Shown here piece after piece: positions 42,741 to 52,474 of a DNA stretch of 52,885 nt. The notes under the pieces were generated by a model. That model was not told the DNA's origin, made no database searches, and saw only the letters and a program-made list of their open reading frames with translations. Position numbers and translations under genes: made by a program. The DNA lies in assembly GCA_021779665.1 (NCBI GenBank), contig JAJYAG010000025.1:1-52885 (forward strand), written 5' to 3'. Each line of letters opens with the position of its first letter. Within the stretch, counting starts at the first letter, position 1. Source of the DNA: Bacteroidota bacterium. Its GTDB lineage: Bacteria > Bacteroidota > Bacteroidia > Bacteroidales > JAAUTT01.

Positions 42741-43262
42741 ATGGCTTTAATTAAATCGGTAAGGGGATTTACTCCCGTTTTTGGGAACAATGTATTTTTA
42801 GCAGATAACGCCACTATCATTGGCGATGTAATTATGGGAAACGACTGCAGTGTATGGTTCAACACTGTTTTAAGAGGCGATGTTAACTCTATCAGAATAG
42901 GAAATAAGGTCAATATCCAGGACGGCGCTGTATTGCACACATTATATCAGAAATCGGTGGTTGAAATCGGAGATAACGTTTCCATAGCACACAATGCCAT
43001 TATTCATGGAGCAAAAATAGAAAACAATGTACTGATAGGCATGGGTGCCATTGTGATGGATCATGCAGTAATAGGCGAAAATTCGATTATTGCAGCCGGC
43101 GCCATTGTTCTTTCGAATACCATTGTACCTCCCGGAACGGTTTGGGGTGGCAATCCTGCCAAAAAGCTTAAGGACATCCAGCCGGAGCAAACCCGGGAGA
43201 TGATAGAAAAAATTGCAAATAATTACCTGATGTACTCCACCTGGTACAAGGAAGGACTATAA
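42741..43262 (+). CDS. Gamma carbonic anhydrase-like hexapeptide protein
   Basis: 173 residues from ATG 42741 (MALIKSVRGFTPVFGNN), which starts right after a repeat element and fits the family's usual length; an earlier in-frame ATG at 42651 reads through the repeat. Left-handed beta-helix hexapeptides are clear: NVFLADNATIIGDVIMGNDCSVWFNTVLRGDVNSIRIGNKVNIQDGAVLHT, then VSIAHNAIIHGAKIENNVLIGMGAIVMDHAVIG. Histidines in VLHT, IAHN and IIHG match the zinc ligands of the gamma-class enzymes. The related families (YrdA, PaaY) include non-enzymatic members. It is divergent from korA and has no other neighbour on its strand. Confidence 0.88.
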   Translation: MALIKSVRGFTPVFGNNVFLADNATIIGDVIMGNDCSVWFNTVLRGDVNSIRIGNKVNIQDGAVLHTLYQKSVVEIGDNVSIAHNAIIHGAKIENNVLIGMGAIVMDHAVIGENSIIAAGAIVLSNTIVPPGTVWGGNPAKKLKDIQPEQTREMIEKIANNYLMYSTWYKEGL

Positions 43263-43269
43263 ACCGGCC

Positions 43270-46200
43270 TCAGAATTTTATACCAAGCACGGTTATATCG
43301 TCAGTTTGTTCATTGTCGCCCATCCATGCTAGGAGTTTTTTCTCCAGCTCAATTTTTTGCTGCTCCATCGAAAGGTGATGAATCAACTGAAGTGTCTGAT
43401 AAAACCTTCGCGACATGAACTTTCGATCCTGAACACCCCCAAACTGGTCCTTAAATCCGTCAGTAAACAGGTATATCACATCGCCGGATTCAACCTTTAT
43501 AGTCTGTGAGGTAAACTCCTTGTAGGTATCATATTCCACGTTTACGGCAAACCTGTCGGCTTTTATCACTTCCCGCATATTACCACGAATGAGGAGAAGA
43601 TCCTGCTTGGCACCTGTAATTTCAAGTTCCCGGGTTTTGCGGTCGAAGGCACATAAGGTCATATCCATGCCATCGGACATTATTGAATCGCTTCTGCTTT
43701 GCTGGAGCGATTCAATAATCCTTTCGCGCAAACGGGTTACAATTATCGGGGGCTTTGTTATGTTATGAATATTAACAATCTCATTCAGGAGGTTAATTCC
43801 CAAAAGACTCATGAATGCTCCCGGAACGCCATGGCCGGTACAATCGGCAACCGTAAATATTACCCGGGAACCTTTTTCGGCTATCCAGAAAAAATCGCCA
43901 CTGACAATATCTTTAGGCTTACACAAAAGGAAATGATTGGGAAACAGCCCATAAATCAGATCGTTTTGTGGCAGAATAGCATTTTGAATATGGCGGGCAT
44001 ATTTTATACTGGCAGTAATCTGAAAGTTCCTTTCTTTAATAAAATCTCTCTGAGTTTCAATTTCCGCTTTTTGAGTTTCAATTTCAGCAGTTCTTTCTAT
44101 CACCTTTTTTTCGAGTTTTCTCTTTTCTTCAAGAAACTTATACTCGCGTCTTTTCACATATCCAAAAACAAGAAATCCCACTATAAGTATGAGTACCGGG
44201 AAAAACCACCAGTGCTTCCTGAGAGGTTTTTTAATTTTGATGGTGAGTGAAAGGGGGGGTGTAGTTTCAGCGCCGTCTCCGTCGGAAGCTGTAAGCATAA
44301 ATGTGTACGTTCCTTCCGATAAACTTTTGTAGTTGGTGCTGGTGCTTTTTGTTATTTCCGACCAATGTTCATACCCATCCAGTTTATATTGATATGTTAC
44401 CATTGAAGGGTTTTTCAGACTGACACCCAAATAGTCAATACGTATTCTGTAATTCCCTGAGGGCAAAACAATTTCTTTTGTAAAATCGACCAGCTCATCG
44501 TTAATTTTAACAGCAGTGATATTTAACACAGGAGCTGATGATTTCAGATTTTCGCCGGCAGGATTATATAAAAGCAGGCCTTTGTCGGTTCCAAACCATA
44601 CCAGACCCGAGTCCTTCAGAACCGCATTTGCATTAAACTGAAACGCAACTTTGTCATCCATCGGCCCGACCGGCTTAACTGAAAACTCCCAGGTTATTTT
44701 TGTCAGTCCTCCTTTATGACCAACCCATACATTTGATTTATCGCTTACTATGGAATAACAATAATCGGAGAAAAGGCCCTCTTTTGAAGTCAGGTTAGCA
44801 ATGGAATCAGATTTATCAATCATAAAAACGCCCTTTCCCAGAGAACCGGCCCAAATTCTGGAACTTGCATCTTCAGCAATTGCACTCAACTCAAAACTTC
44901 CATTTCCCGAGTTAAGATTTATTTTATTCACCTTTCTGTTTTGAATAACTGCAAGTACACTGCTGCGTGTGCCAACCCAAACCCTGTTACGGCTATCGAC
45001 AAAAATGGCATTCACATAATTATGAGGCAGTCCGCCTTTGTTAAGAGAATACCAGTTAACATCACCACTTTTTACAGAGATATTGCACAATCCCTTTTTG
45101 GTTCCTATCCACACTTCGTCGCCTTTACCGGTAATGGTATTTATTGAGTTCGAAAGGATATCGTCGCCTGAAATATGACTCTGAACCCTGTCGGTTTTGA
45201 TATCGAGTCTGTAAACCCCATGTGAACCGGTTCCAATCCAGAGCTCTTTCCCATCAGGAGAATAAAGTGCGCTTATTTTATCCGCCGGTACTCCTTTATC
45301 TTTATATTGAACAAAAGTCTTTGTGCCTTCCCGATCAGTTTTTACAAGTCCCGAATCAGTCCCCAGCCATTTGTACTGCCGGTTAAACCACAGCGATAAA
45401 ACATTACGTCCCGGGGGGGACACAAAAAAAGTTTTAGGTGTAAGCTGGGTTAAACCTTCGCCAAAATGTCCTGCCCAAAGACAGCCTTCGCGATCTTCGA
45501 AAATGAATTTGCAGTTATCGGATATGCCACCATGCTCTTTGTTAAAATAAACAGATTGTTGATATTTACCATTTGATGGCGAAAATCTGACCAGTCCTGC
45601 TCCAAAAGTGCAAACCCACAGGTTATTTTTCTGATCCTGCAAAATATCCTGAATTCCGGACATTTCCTGTGTGAAGGTTACAATTTTGGGAAAGTGAAAT
45701 TTTTCGCCCACAGCAACTTCATAAATCCCTTCTTCGCAAGCAATTAAAAAATCGCCGGTAAGCTTTTTCTTAATAACTGCTATTTTCTCGCGGGGAGAAC
45801 CGCTTATCTCCTGTAACGCTAACGAACCATTTTTCAGCACACAATGCACCAGGCCATCGTCAGTCCCCAGCAGCAACTCATTACGGGCAATAATGCCGAT
45901 ACTCTTAATTATCACACCCGGTACCGGAAAATGTTCGACCACGCCATTAAAGTTCACGCTAAATATTCCTTCAGAATGTGTGCCTGCCCAAACTGTACCA
46001 TCGGGACTAACAGCCATAGCGGTAACCGGCCCCTGCACGTTGCCGGAGAGGATCAAAGGTTTAAATTTCTTACCATCGTAACTGGTTAACCTGCCATTCA
46101 TATGGCCAAACCACATACGATCGCTGGTGGTTACAGAACAAGTGATAAAATTTCCTGCAAGGGAGTCTGCAGTAGTAAAGTTTTCGAATTCAAAGCCATT

Positions 46201-46425
46201 AAACCGTGCCAGGCCATCGCCCGTGCCTATCCATAAATAACCTTTGAAATCCTGACTGACAGTATATATAAACGGTTGCGGCAAACCATCGTCAGCATTA
46301 AAATGTCTTAAATTATAATCCTGCGAAAGCGATTTTACAGAAATTAGAAAAAACGCCAGTATAAGAAGCGTTAACCGGAAATATGCCTGCGGCGGATTGC
46401 TTTTATATAAATCCCGGTTGAACAT
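43270..46425 (-). CDS. Propeller/Y_Y_Y sensor with SpoIIE-type phosphatase
   Basis: 1051 residues. Signal or anchor at the N-terminus, then about 14 Reg_prop propeller repeats (about 35-650, of the form GYLWIGTGDGLARFNG, NLWVCTFGAGLVRF, ELWIGTGSHGVYRL), a Y_Y_Y domain (about 655-735, DYLGVSLKNPSMVTYQYKLDGYEHW), one transmembrane helix (about 742-762), a coiled coil containing KAEIETQ repeats, and a SpoIIE/PP2C phosphatase (about 810-1051) with SGDFFWIAE, DCTGHGVPGAFMSLLGINLLNEIV and a final ELEKKLLAWMGDNEQTDDITVLGIKF. It probably senses an envelope or polysaccharide signal and acts on a phosphorylated partner such as an anti-sigma antagonist inside the cell. It is the last gene of a five-gene T9SS-related operon; its start overlaps the upstream stop by one base. 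Confidence 0.92.
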   Translation of the reverse strand: MFNRDLYKSNPPQAYFRLTLLILAFFLISVKSLSQDYNLRHFNADDGLPQPFIYTVSQDFKGYLWIGTGDGLARFNGFEFENFTTADSLAGNFITCSVTTSDRMWFGHMNGRLTSYDGKKFKPLILSGNVQGPVTAMAVSPDGTVWAGTHSEGIFSVNFNGVVEHFPVPGVIIKSIGIIARNELLLGTDDGLVHCVLKNGSLALQEISGSPREKIAVIKKKLTGDFLIACEEGIYEVAVGEKFHFPKIVTFTQEMSGIQDILQDQKNNLWVCTFGAGLVRFSPSNGKYQQSVYFNKEHGGISDNCKFIFEDREGCLWAGHFGEGLTQLTPKTFFVSPPGRNVLSLWFNRQYKWLGTDSGLVKTDREGTKTFVQYKDKGVPADKISALYSPDGKELWIGTGSHGVYRLDIKTDRVQSHISGDDILSNSINTITGKGDEVWIGTKKGLCNISVKSGDVNWYSLNKGGLPHNYVNAIFVDSRNRVWVGTRSSVLAVIQNRKVNKINLNSGNGSFELSAIAEDASSRIWAGSLGKGVFMIDKSDSIANLTSKEGLFSDYCYSIVSDKSNVWVGHKGGLTKITWEFSVKPVGPMDDKVAFQFNANAVLKDSGLVWFGTDKGLLLYNPAGENLKSSAPVLNITAVKINDELVDFTKEIVLPSGNYRIRIDYLGVSLKNPSMVTYQYKLDGYEHWSEITKSTSTNYKSLSEGTYTFMLTASDGDGAETTPPLSLTIKIKKPLRKHWWFFPVLILIVGFLVFGYVKRREYKFLEEKRKLEKKVIERTAEIETQKAEIETQRDFIKERNFQITASIKYARHIQNAILPQNDLIYGLFPNHFLLCKPKDIVSGDFFWIAEKGSRVIFTVADCTGHGVPGAFMSLLGINLLNEIVNIHNITKPPIIVTRLRERIIESLQQSRSDSIMSDGMDMTLCAFDRKTRELEITGAKQDLLLIRGNMREVIKADRFAVNVEYDTYKEFTSQTIKVESGDVIYLFTDGFKDQFGGVQDRKFMSRRFYQTLQLIHHLSMEQQKIELEKKLLAWMGDNEQTDDITVLGIKF

Positions 46426-47399
46426 TATTTCATCCTGATTTTGGGTGAATACACAGGAACACCACCAATGGGTACAACAAAAAATGGCAATGCAATTCCA
46501 TACTGGTTTCGCACAGCAATCACCACATTGTTTCTTTTGATCTGCTGGGTTTGATTTTTTATAAACTGAATCTCTACTGTTGAATTTTTCTCTTCGGCTA
46601 CTATCGGAAACCGGCTGACCGACCAGTTATCTTCGCCCGAAACAGCACCTTTAAGGCCATTTTTAGCCACTGAAAAAATCCTGACAATACCATCGTTATC
46701 CCAATCGAAGTTGGAGATTTCAATAGAAATGGTTTTATCGTCAACATAAGGATAGATCTGACTCACATGCTTCTGATCGTCCGACAGCCTGAAATGATAC
46801 TTATATGTAAAAAAGTTACCACCTTCCAGAGGTATATTCTCTGTAGGACTGCTGCTTAAAAAATACCGGTACAGGTTTCCATCATCGCCCGATACTCCCT
46901 GGGCAATTACTTTTAGCACCCGGCCTCCAAGTAATTCGGAGTATTCCCCTTCTGAGGGATTGAAGGGTCCAAAAGTGTACCATTTCATATCGTATCGCGC
47001 ATCGGCACCAAACGATTTAGATGCAAGCAAATATCCAGTTTTGAAATTCCCTTTTAAATGAATGCTTTGTGCGGCAGTATCGGAAAAAGCACCTTTACCG
47101 CCATAAATTGAAAAGCTTACAGATGTGTTGAAATCTCCTTTGGCTTCATCGTGTTCGCCTCCGGTATCGGGATCGTAAACCCTGATGTAAAAAGGTGCTT
47201 TTTGCGAAGCCGGTACAAAACAGAAGAAAATCTGACAAAAGTCGTCGTCGCCCCAGGCTGTTTTTGAATTGGCTCCGAAGGTTACGAGAAACGGAATGTT
47301 TTCATCGGCAGCAGGAGCAGGCTGTGAATAAGCAACCCTGCTGATTGCAGCAATGAGGAATAAAATCCAGGTAAATCTCAGTATCCGGGACATTTTCAT
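46425..47399 (-). CDS. Exported protein of unknown function in the surface operon
   Basis: 324 residues. A signal peptide ends near AYSQPAPA (about 25-30). The mature chain (ENIPFLVTFGANSKTAWGDDDFCQIFFCFVPASQKAPFYIRVYDPDTGGEHDEAKGDFNTSVSFSIYGGKGAF) looks beta-rich and is probably one or more immunoglobulin-like domains, with two close cysteines in DDFCQIFFC. I do not recognise a named family. It overlaps the PD40/PKD gene by 4 bp and the sensor gene by 1 bp, so it is translated with both. It may be the piece that links the surface complex to the sensor; this is inference from order only. Confidence 0.75.
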   Translation of the reverse strand: MKMSRILRFTWILFLIAAISRVAYSQPAPAADENIPFLVTFGANSKTAWGDDDFCQIFFCFVPASQKAPFYIRVYDPDTGGEHDEAKGDFNTSVSFSIYGGKGAFSDTAAQSIHLKGNFKTGYLLASKSFGADARYDMKWYTFGPFNPSEGEYSELLGGRVLKVIAQGVSGDDGNLYRYFLSSSPTENIPLEGGNFFTYKYHFRLSDDQKHVSQIYPYVDDKTISIEISNFDWDNDGIVRIFSVAKNGLKGAVSGEDNWSVSRFPIVAEEKNSTVEIQFIKNQTQQIKRNNVVIAVRNQYGIALPFFVVPIGGVPVYSPKIRMK

Positions 47400-49252
47400 T
47401 CTTTCACAAATATTAACTCAACAACGCCCATACTTCTATCTTTCTCAGCTGAGTAGGGTTTAAATAACCACTGTGCATTTTCAAAGCCATCGGCAGTATA
47501 TTTTACTTTATCCACGCTTTTTTGGTTCAGAAAAAAAGACAATTGTCGTGCAAAATTTTCTGCAACACTCTTTTCTCCGGAATGCAAGGCCATAACTAAC
47601 CTCAACCCGGAATTGCCTTTTAAAAGTGCAGCTACCTTTTCAAGAATTGCATAAGAACTATCGACAATACCATACCCGTCAAACACAATGTACATCGCGG
47701 ATTGGCTGAGTTGGTTTTTAATAGTGTCTTTCATTTCTCTGCTTAAGCCATCCATCATATAAACTCTAAGCAGCATAGCCTGCTTATCCGCGGCCAAAAC
47801 AGCAGCAGGAACATCTTCGTGGTTTACCAGCGGAGGCAATTCTTCGAAAGAATTAAAAATCCTTATTTTACTCTCCACACAAGCTTTTAGGGTGCCAGCA
47901 CTGCCGCTATTCTGCAAAAGCCCCATCCTGATGATATATTCACCACTTTTATTGAAAGTATGGCTACAAACTTCACCTCCGGAAGCATATCCTTCGTCAA
48001 AATTCCAGAAATACTTTACGGATTGCCCTTGAAGCTTGGACTTTGATCCGTCGAAAAAAACAGGCCTATTCACCAATCCAACTCTATAAAAACTAATAAC
48101 AGGCTGTTCCGTTTCGTGTAGCGAAACATCATACTCCACATTGCTTACGATTGCTTCGCCGGTAATTTCATCGCGTATACTTAGTTTGACAACATAATCA
48201 CCGGGGCCAGGGAAACAGTGCTTCACTTCAGGTCCCAGGCGCTTAATACCTCCGCCAAAATCCCACTCATAAGTCAAAGGAATAGTATCGGCAAGCTGTT
48301 GCTCATCGTAAAAAGTAAAGCAATAATTGTCAGCAACAATGTTTTGGCATTCGCCGAATTCTTCAGTAATGAAGGTAAAACTAAATATATCATCGGTTCC
48401 GTTGCGGTTGGACGAGAAATATCCTTTTTCGCCTAAAGGGTCGGCAATCAGGCCAAAATCATCGTAAGGAGAATTAATTGACGAGTCGAGATGAACAGGT
48501 TCGATCCAGCTGCCGTTAATTTCCATGGAATAAAATAAATCCTTCCGGCCAAAGCCAGGTTTACCATCGCTGGCAAAATAGACTTTCCCTGATTTGCAGG
48601 CAAAAGGAAACACTTCATTACCACGCGTATTAACGAGAGGCCCTAGGTTCACAGGTCTTTCCCATGCATCATTTTCCCTTTCGCAATAGTAGATATCCAG
48701 TCCCCCGTAACCTCCCGGCATATCGGATGCAAAATAAAGCCTGCTGCCATCATTAGAAAGAGCTGGTGTGCAGAATGTAAAAAGCGTGCTGTTATGTTCA
48801 AAAGGTTTGATGTTCCCCCATTTGCCATTGATGAATTCGGCCGAATAGATACCAAGCTTATTGGTACTGTCGTTTGCATTTTTTAGCCTGCCACTTAAAT
48901 TGTTATTCCGCGAATAGTAAATCATTTCGCCATTTTTGCCGAATGTTGCCGGACCCTGATTTACATCGGCCGAAATTTCACGGGCAAAAACCTGCTTGTT
49001 TTTCCACTTGAGACTGTCATTCCCGGACACGTAGAAAATATTAAAAATCCCGTTCCGGCTGTTTCCATAGCTCACCGGAGCATTGGACGGCTGATTGGAA
49101 CAGAATACAATACCATCCTTATAGTATACCGGCGAAAACTCATCCCAGCTCCGCGAATTAAAAGACACAGGTTTAACAACATAGTTAACCTGTCCTTCCG
49201 ATTTTAAACCGAAACAGCACAATAGCAGCAATATGGAAAGAAACCTGTTCAT
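47396..49252 (-). CDS. PD40/PKD-domain exported protein (PorE-like in part)
   Basis: 618 residues. A signal peptide (MNRFLSILLLLCCFGLKSEGQ) precedes WD40-like PD40 propeller repeats at about 30-290 (SPVYYKDGIVFCSNQ, TPALSNDGSRLYFASDMPGGYGGLDIYYCERE, EVFPFACKSGKVYFASDGKPGFGRKDLFYS and DDFGLIADPLGEKGYFSSNRNGTDDIFSF). A PKD domain follows (about 310-380, LTYEWDFGGGIKRLGPEVKHCFPGPGDYVVKLSIRD), then a second PKD-like region (VKYFWNFDEGYASGGEVCSHTFNKSGEYIIRMGLL). The last ~130 residues are mixed alpha/beta and not clearly an OmpA domain. PD40-PKD proteins accompany PorP/SprF-like proteins in T9SS-linked surface operons. It is in the middle of a tight operon. Confidence 0.8.
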   Translation of the reverse strand: MNRFLSILLLLCCFGLKSEGQVNYVVKPVSFNSRSWDEFSPVYYKDGIVFCSNQPSNAPVSYGNSRNGIFNIFYVSGNDSLKWKNKQVFAREISADVNQGPATFGKNGEMIYYSRNNNLSGRLKNANDSTNKLGIYSAEFINGKWGNIKPFEHNSTLFTFCTPALSNDGSRLYFASDMPGGYGGLDIYYCERENDAWERPVNLGPLVNTRGNEVFPFACKSGKVYFASDGKPGFGRKDLFYSMEINGSWIEPVHLDSSINSPYDDFGLIADPLGEKGYFSSNRNGTDDIFSFTFITEEFGECQNIVADNYCFTFYDEQQLADTIPLTYEWDFGGGIKRLGPEVKHCFPGPGDYVVKLSIRDEITGEAIVSNVEYDVSLHETEQPVISFYRVGLVNRPVFFDGSKSKLQGQSVKYFWNFDEGYASGGEVCSHTFNKSGEYIIRMGLLQNSGSAGTLKACVESKIRIFNSFEELPPLVNHEDVPAAVLAADKQAMLLRVYMMDGLSREMKDTIKNQLSQSAMYIVFDGYGIVDSSYAILEKVAALLKGNSGLRLVMALHSGEKSVAENFARQLSFFLNQKSVDKVKYTADGFENAQWLFKPYSAEKDRSMGVVELIFVKE

Positions 49253-49261
49253 AGTTTACTC

Positions 49262-50179
49262 CTAAAAACTTCTGGGGCTCATCACCTTTCGGGAATACCT
49301 GAAAATATAATTCAACCCAATTTCATGAGAACCATTTAAGTATTTTCCCAGTTCTCCGTTTGCAAAATCGTAAGCATAGGCCAACCGGAGCTGATAATTA
49401 AGCTGGCACTGAAACAACCCGATAACAGTATTTTGGCTGCGGTATCCCAACCCTACCCATACCTTTTCTTTGAAACCCAGCATAGAGTTCATGTAAATAC
49501 GGGTCGGATATTTTACATTAAACGCTGCTGACAGCGATGGCCGAAGAATTATATCCCGGCTCAGATCAATATCGAGGCCGCCATTCACAAGGTAACTGTA
49601 TGCAGCCATATCGTTTTTAGCTTTGAAACCGCCATCATCATCCTCAGCATATCTCAATAAGGATGGAATAGAAATGCCTATATAGTATTTCTTTGTATAA
49701 TAATATGTTCCGAAGTTAAATACAGGCATAACCGCCGAAGAGGAATTATTTGTCAAAAGTTGGTCGTTACGATCGATGGACTGCAGGTTATTCCAATTTA
49801 CAGCATACACAGCAACGCCAAAACCCAGACCCAAGGAAAGAGTCGCATCTTTCACCTCAACCCTGTATGCATAGCTTCCCATAATATTTGTGGTTTCGTA
49901 AATACCAATACTGTTATTTTCGGCATGAAAGCCCAAACCCGTTCTTCCGCCTTTAAGCGGTGAATGAAGAGCCAGTTGACTGCTTTTTGGAGCGTCGTCA
50001 AAACCAGTCCACTGGTTGCGGTAATTTATAGTGGCGCTCATTGCATTTTCACTGCCGGCAAAAGCAGGATTTACTGATAAAGTATTAAAATAAAACTGAT
50101 TGAATAAAATGGGGGTTTGTCCCGAAAGCATTTCAGGAAGAACCAAAATAATCAATAAAATTATCAGCCTGAACATCAC
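49262..50179 (-). CDS. PorP/SprF-like type IX secretion membrane protein
   Basis: 305 residues. MMFRLIILLIILVLPEMLSGQ is a signal peptide; the mature start TPILFNQFYFNTLSVNPAFAGSENAMSATINYRNQW is the PorP/SprF signature (YxxxxxNPAFAG, RxQW). The rest is a barrel-like series of strands with alternating aromatics (NTVIGLFQCQLNYQLRLAYAYDF, SHEIGLNYIFRYSRK). These proteins sit in the outer membrane and help attach CHU_C-type surface proteins after T9SS export. The partner is very likely the protein encoded immediately upstream (50176-52185), whose stop overlaps this start by 4 bp. Confidence 0.9.
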   Translation of the reverse strand: MMFRLIILLIILVLPEMLSGQTPILFNQFYFNTLSVNPAFAGSENAMSATINYRNQWTGFDDAPKSSQLALHSPLKGGRTGLGFHAENNSIGIYETTNIMGSYAYRVEVKDATLSLGLGFGVAVYAVNWNNLQSIDRNDQLLTNNSSSAVMPVFNFGTYYYTKKYYIGISIPSLLRYAEDDDGGFKAKNDMAAYSYLVNGGLDIDLSRDIILRPSLSAAFNVKYPTRIYMNSMLGFKEKVWVGLGYRSQNTVIGLFQCQLNYQLRLAYAYDFANGELGKYLNGSHEIGLNYIFRYSRKVMSPRSF

Positions 50180-52185
50180 CGCTTAATTAAGATTGACCCT
50201 TTTTTAACTACTCCGTCCGCAAACTGCAAAACATAAAAATAAGTATCGTCTGGGAGTTCCAGTCCTTTGCTGCTTCTACCGTTCCAGTTGTTCAAATAAT
50301 TATCCGACTGATATTCTATTTTACCCCATTTGTTGAAAATTAGCAACTTGACCTTACCATAATCGGGATCGATATAAAAGAATTCATTTTCGCCATCACC
50401 ATTGGGTGTAATTACCGACGGGATGATAAACCCCTCCACAGTTAAAGTTACATCAGCCGTTGAAATGCATTCGTCCTGCGAAACTTTCCACCGGAAAACA
50501 TTTCTACCGGTGCCCAATGCAGCAATTTGTGTAACAGGTGAATGGATATCCATAATTTCGCCACTACCCGAAACCAACATCCATTCTCCTTTCTCCACAG
50601 GAAGGAGCCCGGCCTGCATCTTCGTTTCGCGACTTGAAACAATCGTCTGATCGCTACCGGCATTAGCATGAGGAAGGTCCATAACCAATATATTTTTGGT
50701 TACAGAATTTGGACAAATTCCTGTATAAGTATATTCAACAAGCAAATTCCCTGGCTTTAAAGGAGTAAGAACATTATTGAGGATGTTTGCCGATCCGCTA
50801 ACCACTTTTAAAACACCTCCGGCTGGAACTTCTGTCACTTCAACTGCATTACCCATACAAACTGCAGAACTGGCATTTAAAGCAACCGAAGGCAAAGGAT
50901 TAACAATCACGCTCACCGCTGCGGAAGTATCGCTTAAACAACCCATGGCGTTTTTCACACAAACATTGTAACTCCCTGACTTTTTCACAATAATGGCAGA
51001 AGATTTTTCGCCGGTCGACCAGAAATATTCAGCCCCAGCTCCGGCATTGAGGATGACACTATCGCCACTGCAAAAACTCAACGGCCCTGAAGCAGAAACA
51101 AAAGGCCTTTCCGGCAACGGGTACACAGTCAGGTGAATGGTGTCGGATGATTTAATGCATCCATAATCATTGGTAACTTCAACAAAATAATCACCTGTTG
51201 AAGATATGCTCACTGATTTTGTCTTAGCTCCGGTTGACCATCTATAACTTGCAGCATCACTACTTTCTAAAGTTATGGTATTGCCACTGCAAACGGATAA
51301 TCCCGGCGATACTTTAACCGAAGGCTTCACAGGCAAGGGAAGTACATTAACAGACAATGCTTCTGAAGGAGCGCTCTCACATCCCTGTTCATTGGTTATC
51401 ACAACCGAATACACTCCCGACTCTTTAACATTTATATCCTGCGATGTGGCTCCGTTTGACCAAAGATATTTAAAACCACTGCCAGAGGTTAATTGAACGC
51501 TGTCTCCAGCACAAAAACTCATTGGTCCGGCTGCTGTTACTTCAGGTTTACTCAACATACAGGTGGAGCGATAAAAATCGAATACCGGCGTATTGGCTAA
51601 ATCCGTCAAATTGCCATAACTGCAAAGACTGTTAGCATAGGTATTTGCATCTTGTTTTGAACAGTCGAGAGCCGGGTATTTGGGATTTCCACCGGAAATT
51701 TCAGCAGGAACATTTCCTCCTACAAAGACTTTCGCAGGGTTTTGATTACTTGAAAATTGCCCTTCGTCAAACTGCTGGGTTTTCTTTACATCTTTTACAA
51801 TAACAAAATACCCGTTTGCAGTTATTACGGCACGATTTATATATAAATTACCCCAGACTATCAGAATTCCGGAATTATTGATTAACAGACTATTGTTATC
51901 ACCCAGGGTTAAATCGCCTTTTACTACAAGTGTATCAATTACAATCAGATTCCCGGAAGAGCCTGTAAAGGTCAGAGATCCGTTTACCGTAATAAGTCCG
52001 TTTATATTGATATTAACCCCACTCACAGTATTCTGGGGATCCGGCCAAACCGGAACCCACGATAAAGGATCTTCCCAGTTACCACTATAATTATTTTTAC
52101 CTGAATATTGAGAGAACAACAACTCTACAGAAGTAGAAAACAGAATTATAATTAATAGAATTAGCTTTTCTTTACAATTCATCAT
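50176..52185 (-). CDS. Surface protein with Ig-like repeats and CHU_C type B T9SS domain
   Basis: 669 residues. A signal peptide (about 1-25) precedes a beta-helix-like region (about 30-130, VNGSLTFTGSSGNLIVIDTLVVKGDLTLGDNNSLLI), then at least three Ig-like repeats of about 85 residues, each with a PLSFC-xGDSVxL cysteine start and a YxWSTGxxxxxI core and ending in an internal cysteine (about 215-455). The C-terminus is a gliding-motility-associated CHU_C domain (about 580-669, FIIPSVITPNGDGENEFFYIDP...VKLLIFNKWGKIEYQSDNYLNNWNGRSSKGLELPDDTYFYVLQF...KGSILIKR). It is probably exported by T9SS and held at the cell surface as an adhesin or filament unit. First gene of the five-gene operon. Confidence 0.9.
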   Translation of the reverse strand: MMNCKEKLILLIIILFSTSVELLFSQYSGKNNYSGNWEDPLSWVPVWPDPQNTVSGVNININGLITVNGSLTFTGSSGNLIVIDTLVVKGDLTLGDNNSLLINNSGILIVWGNLYINRAVITANGYFVIVKDVKKTQQFDEGQFSSNQNPAKVFVGGNVPAEISGGNPKYPALDCSKQDANTYANSLCSYGNLTDLANTPVFDFYRSTCMLSKPEVTAAGPMSFCAGDSVQLTSGSGFKYLWSNGATSQDINVKESGVYSVVITNEQGCESAPSEALSVNVLPLPVKPSVKVSPGLSVCSGNTITLESSDAASYRWSTGAKTKSVSISSTGDYFVEVTNDYGCIKSSDTIHLTVYPLPERPFVSASGPLSFCSGDSVILNAGAGAEYFWSTGEKSSAIIVKKSGSYNVCVKNAMGCLSDTSAAVSVIVNPLPSVALNASSAVCMGNAVEVTEVPAGGVLKVVSGSANILNNVLTPLKPGNLLVEYTYTGICPNSVTKNILVMDLPHANAGSDQTIVSSRETKMQAGLLPVEKGEWMLVSGSGEIMDIHSPVTQIAALGTGRNVFRWKVSQDECISTADVTLTVEGFIIPSVITPNGDGENEFFYIDPDYGKVKLLIFNKWGKIEYQSDNYLNNWNGRSSKGLELPDDTYFYVLQFADGVVKKGSILIKR

Positions 52186-52474
52186 CTAACGTTCCAAAAA
52201 ATAATCGCTTCTTTCAAATATCGTGAACCTGATATACGTTAGGATCAAGTCAAAGTTGCTGTCGCATATTTACTATCCTGCAAGTTGTTATCTGCAAGAA
52301 ATTCCAATTTTAACGGATAACTATTTTATAATTTGAATTTTAATAGAAAGAACAAAATAATTGGATGGTTATTAAAGAAGCCTTTAAACTGAAAAATCAA
52401 TGAAATTTTAATTTATCTTTAATATTGAAAAGTGTGAATATAGTTTAGTTAGCAAAAACAAAAACAGATTTATA
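52186..52474. other. Divergent promoter interval
   Basis: 289 bp, strongly AT-rich, between the divergent surface operon and the fucosidase gene. It must hold both promoters. No long palindrome, repeat or terminator was recognised. Confidence 0.45.
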
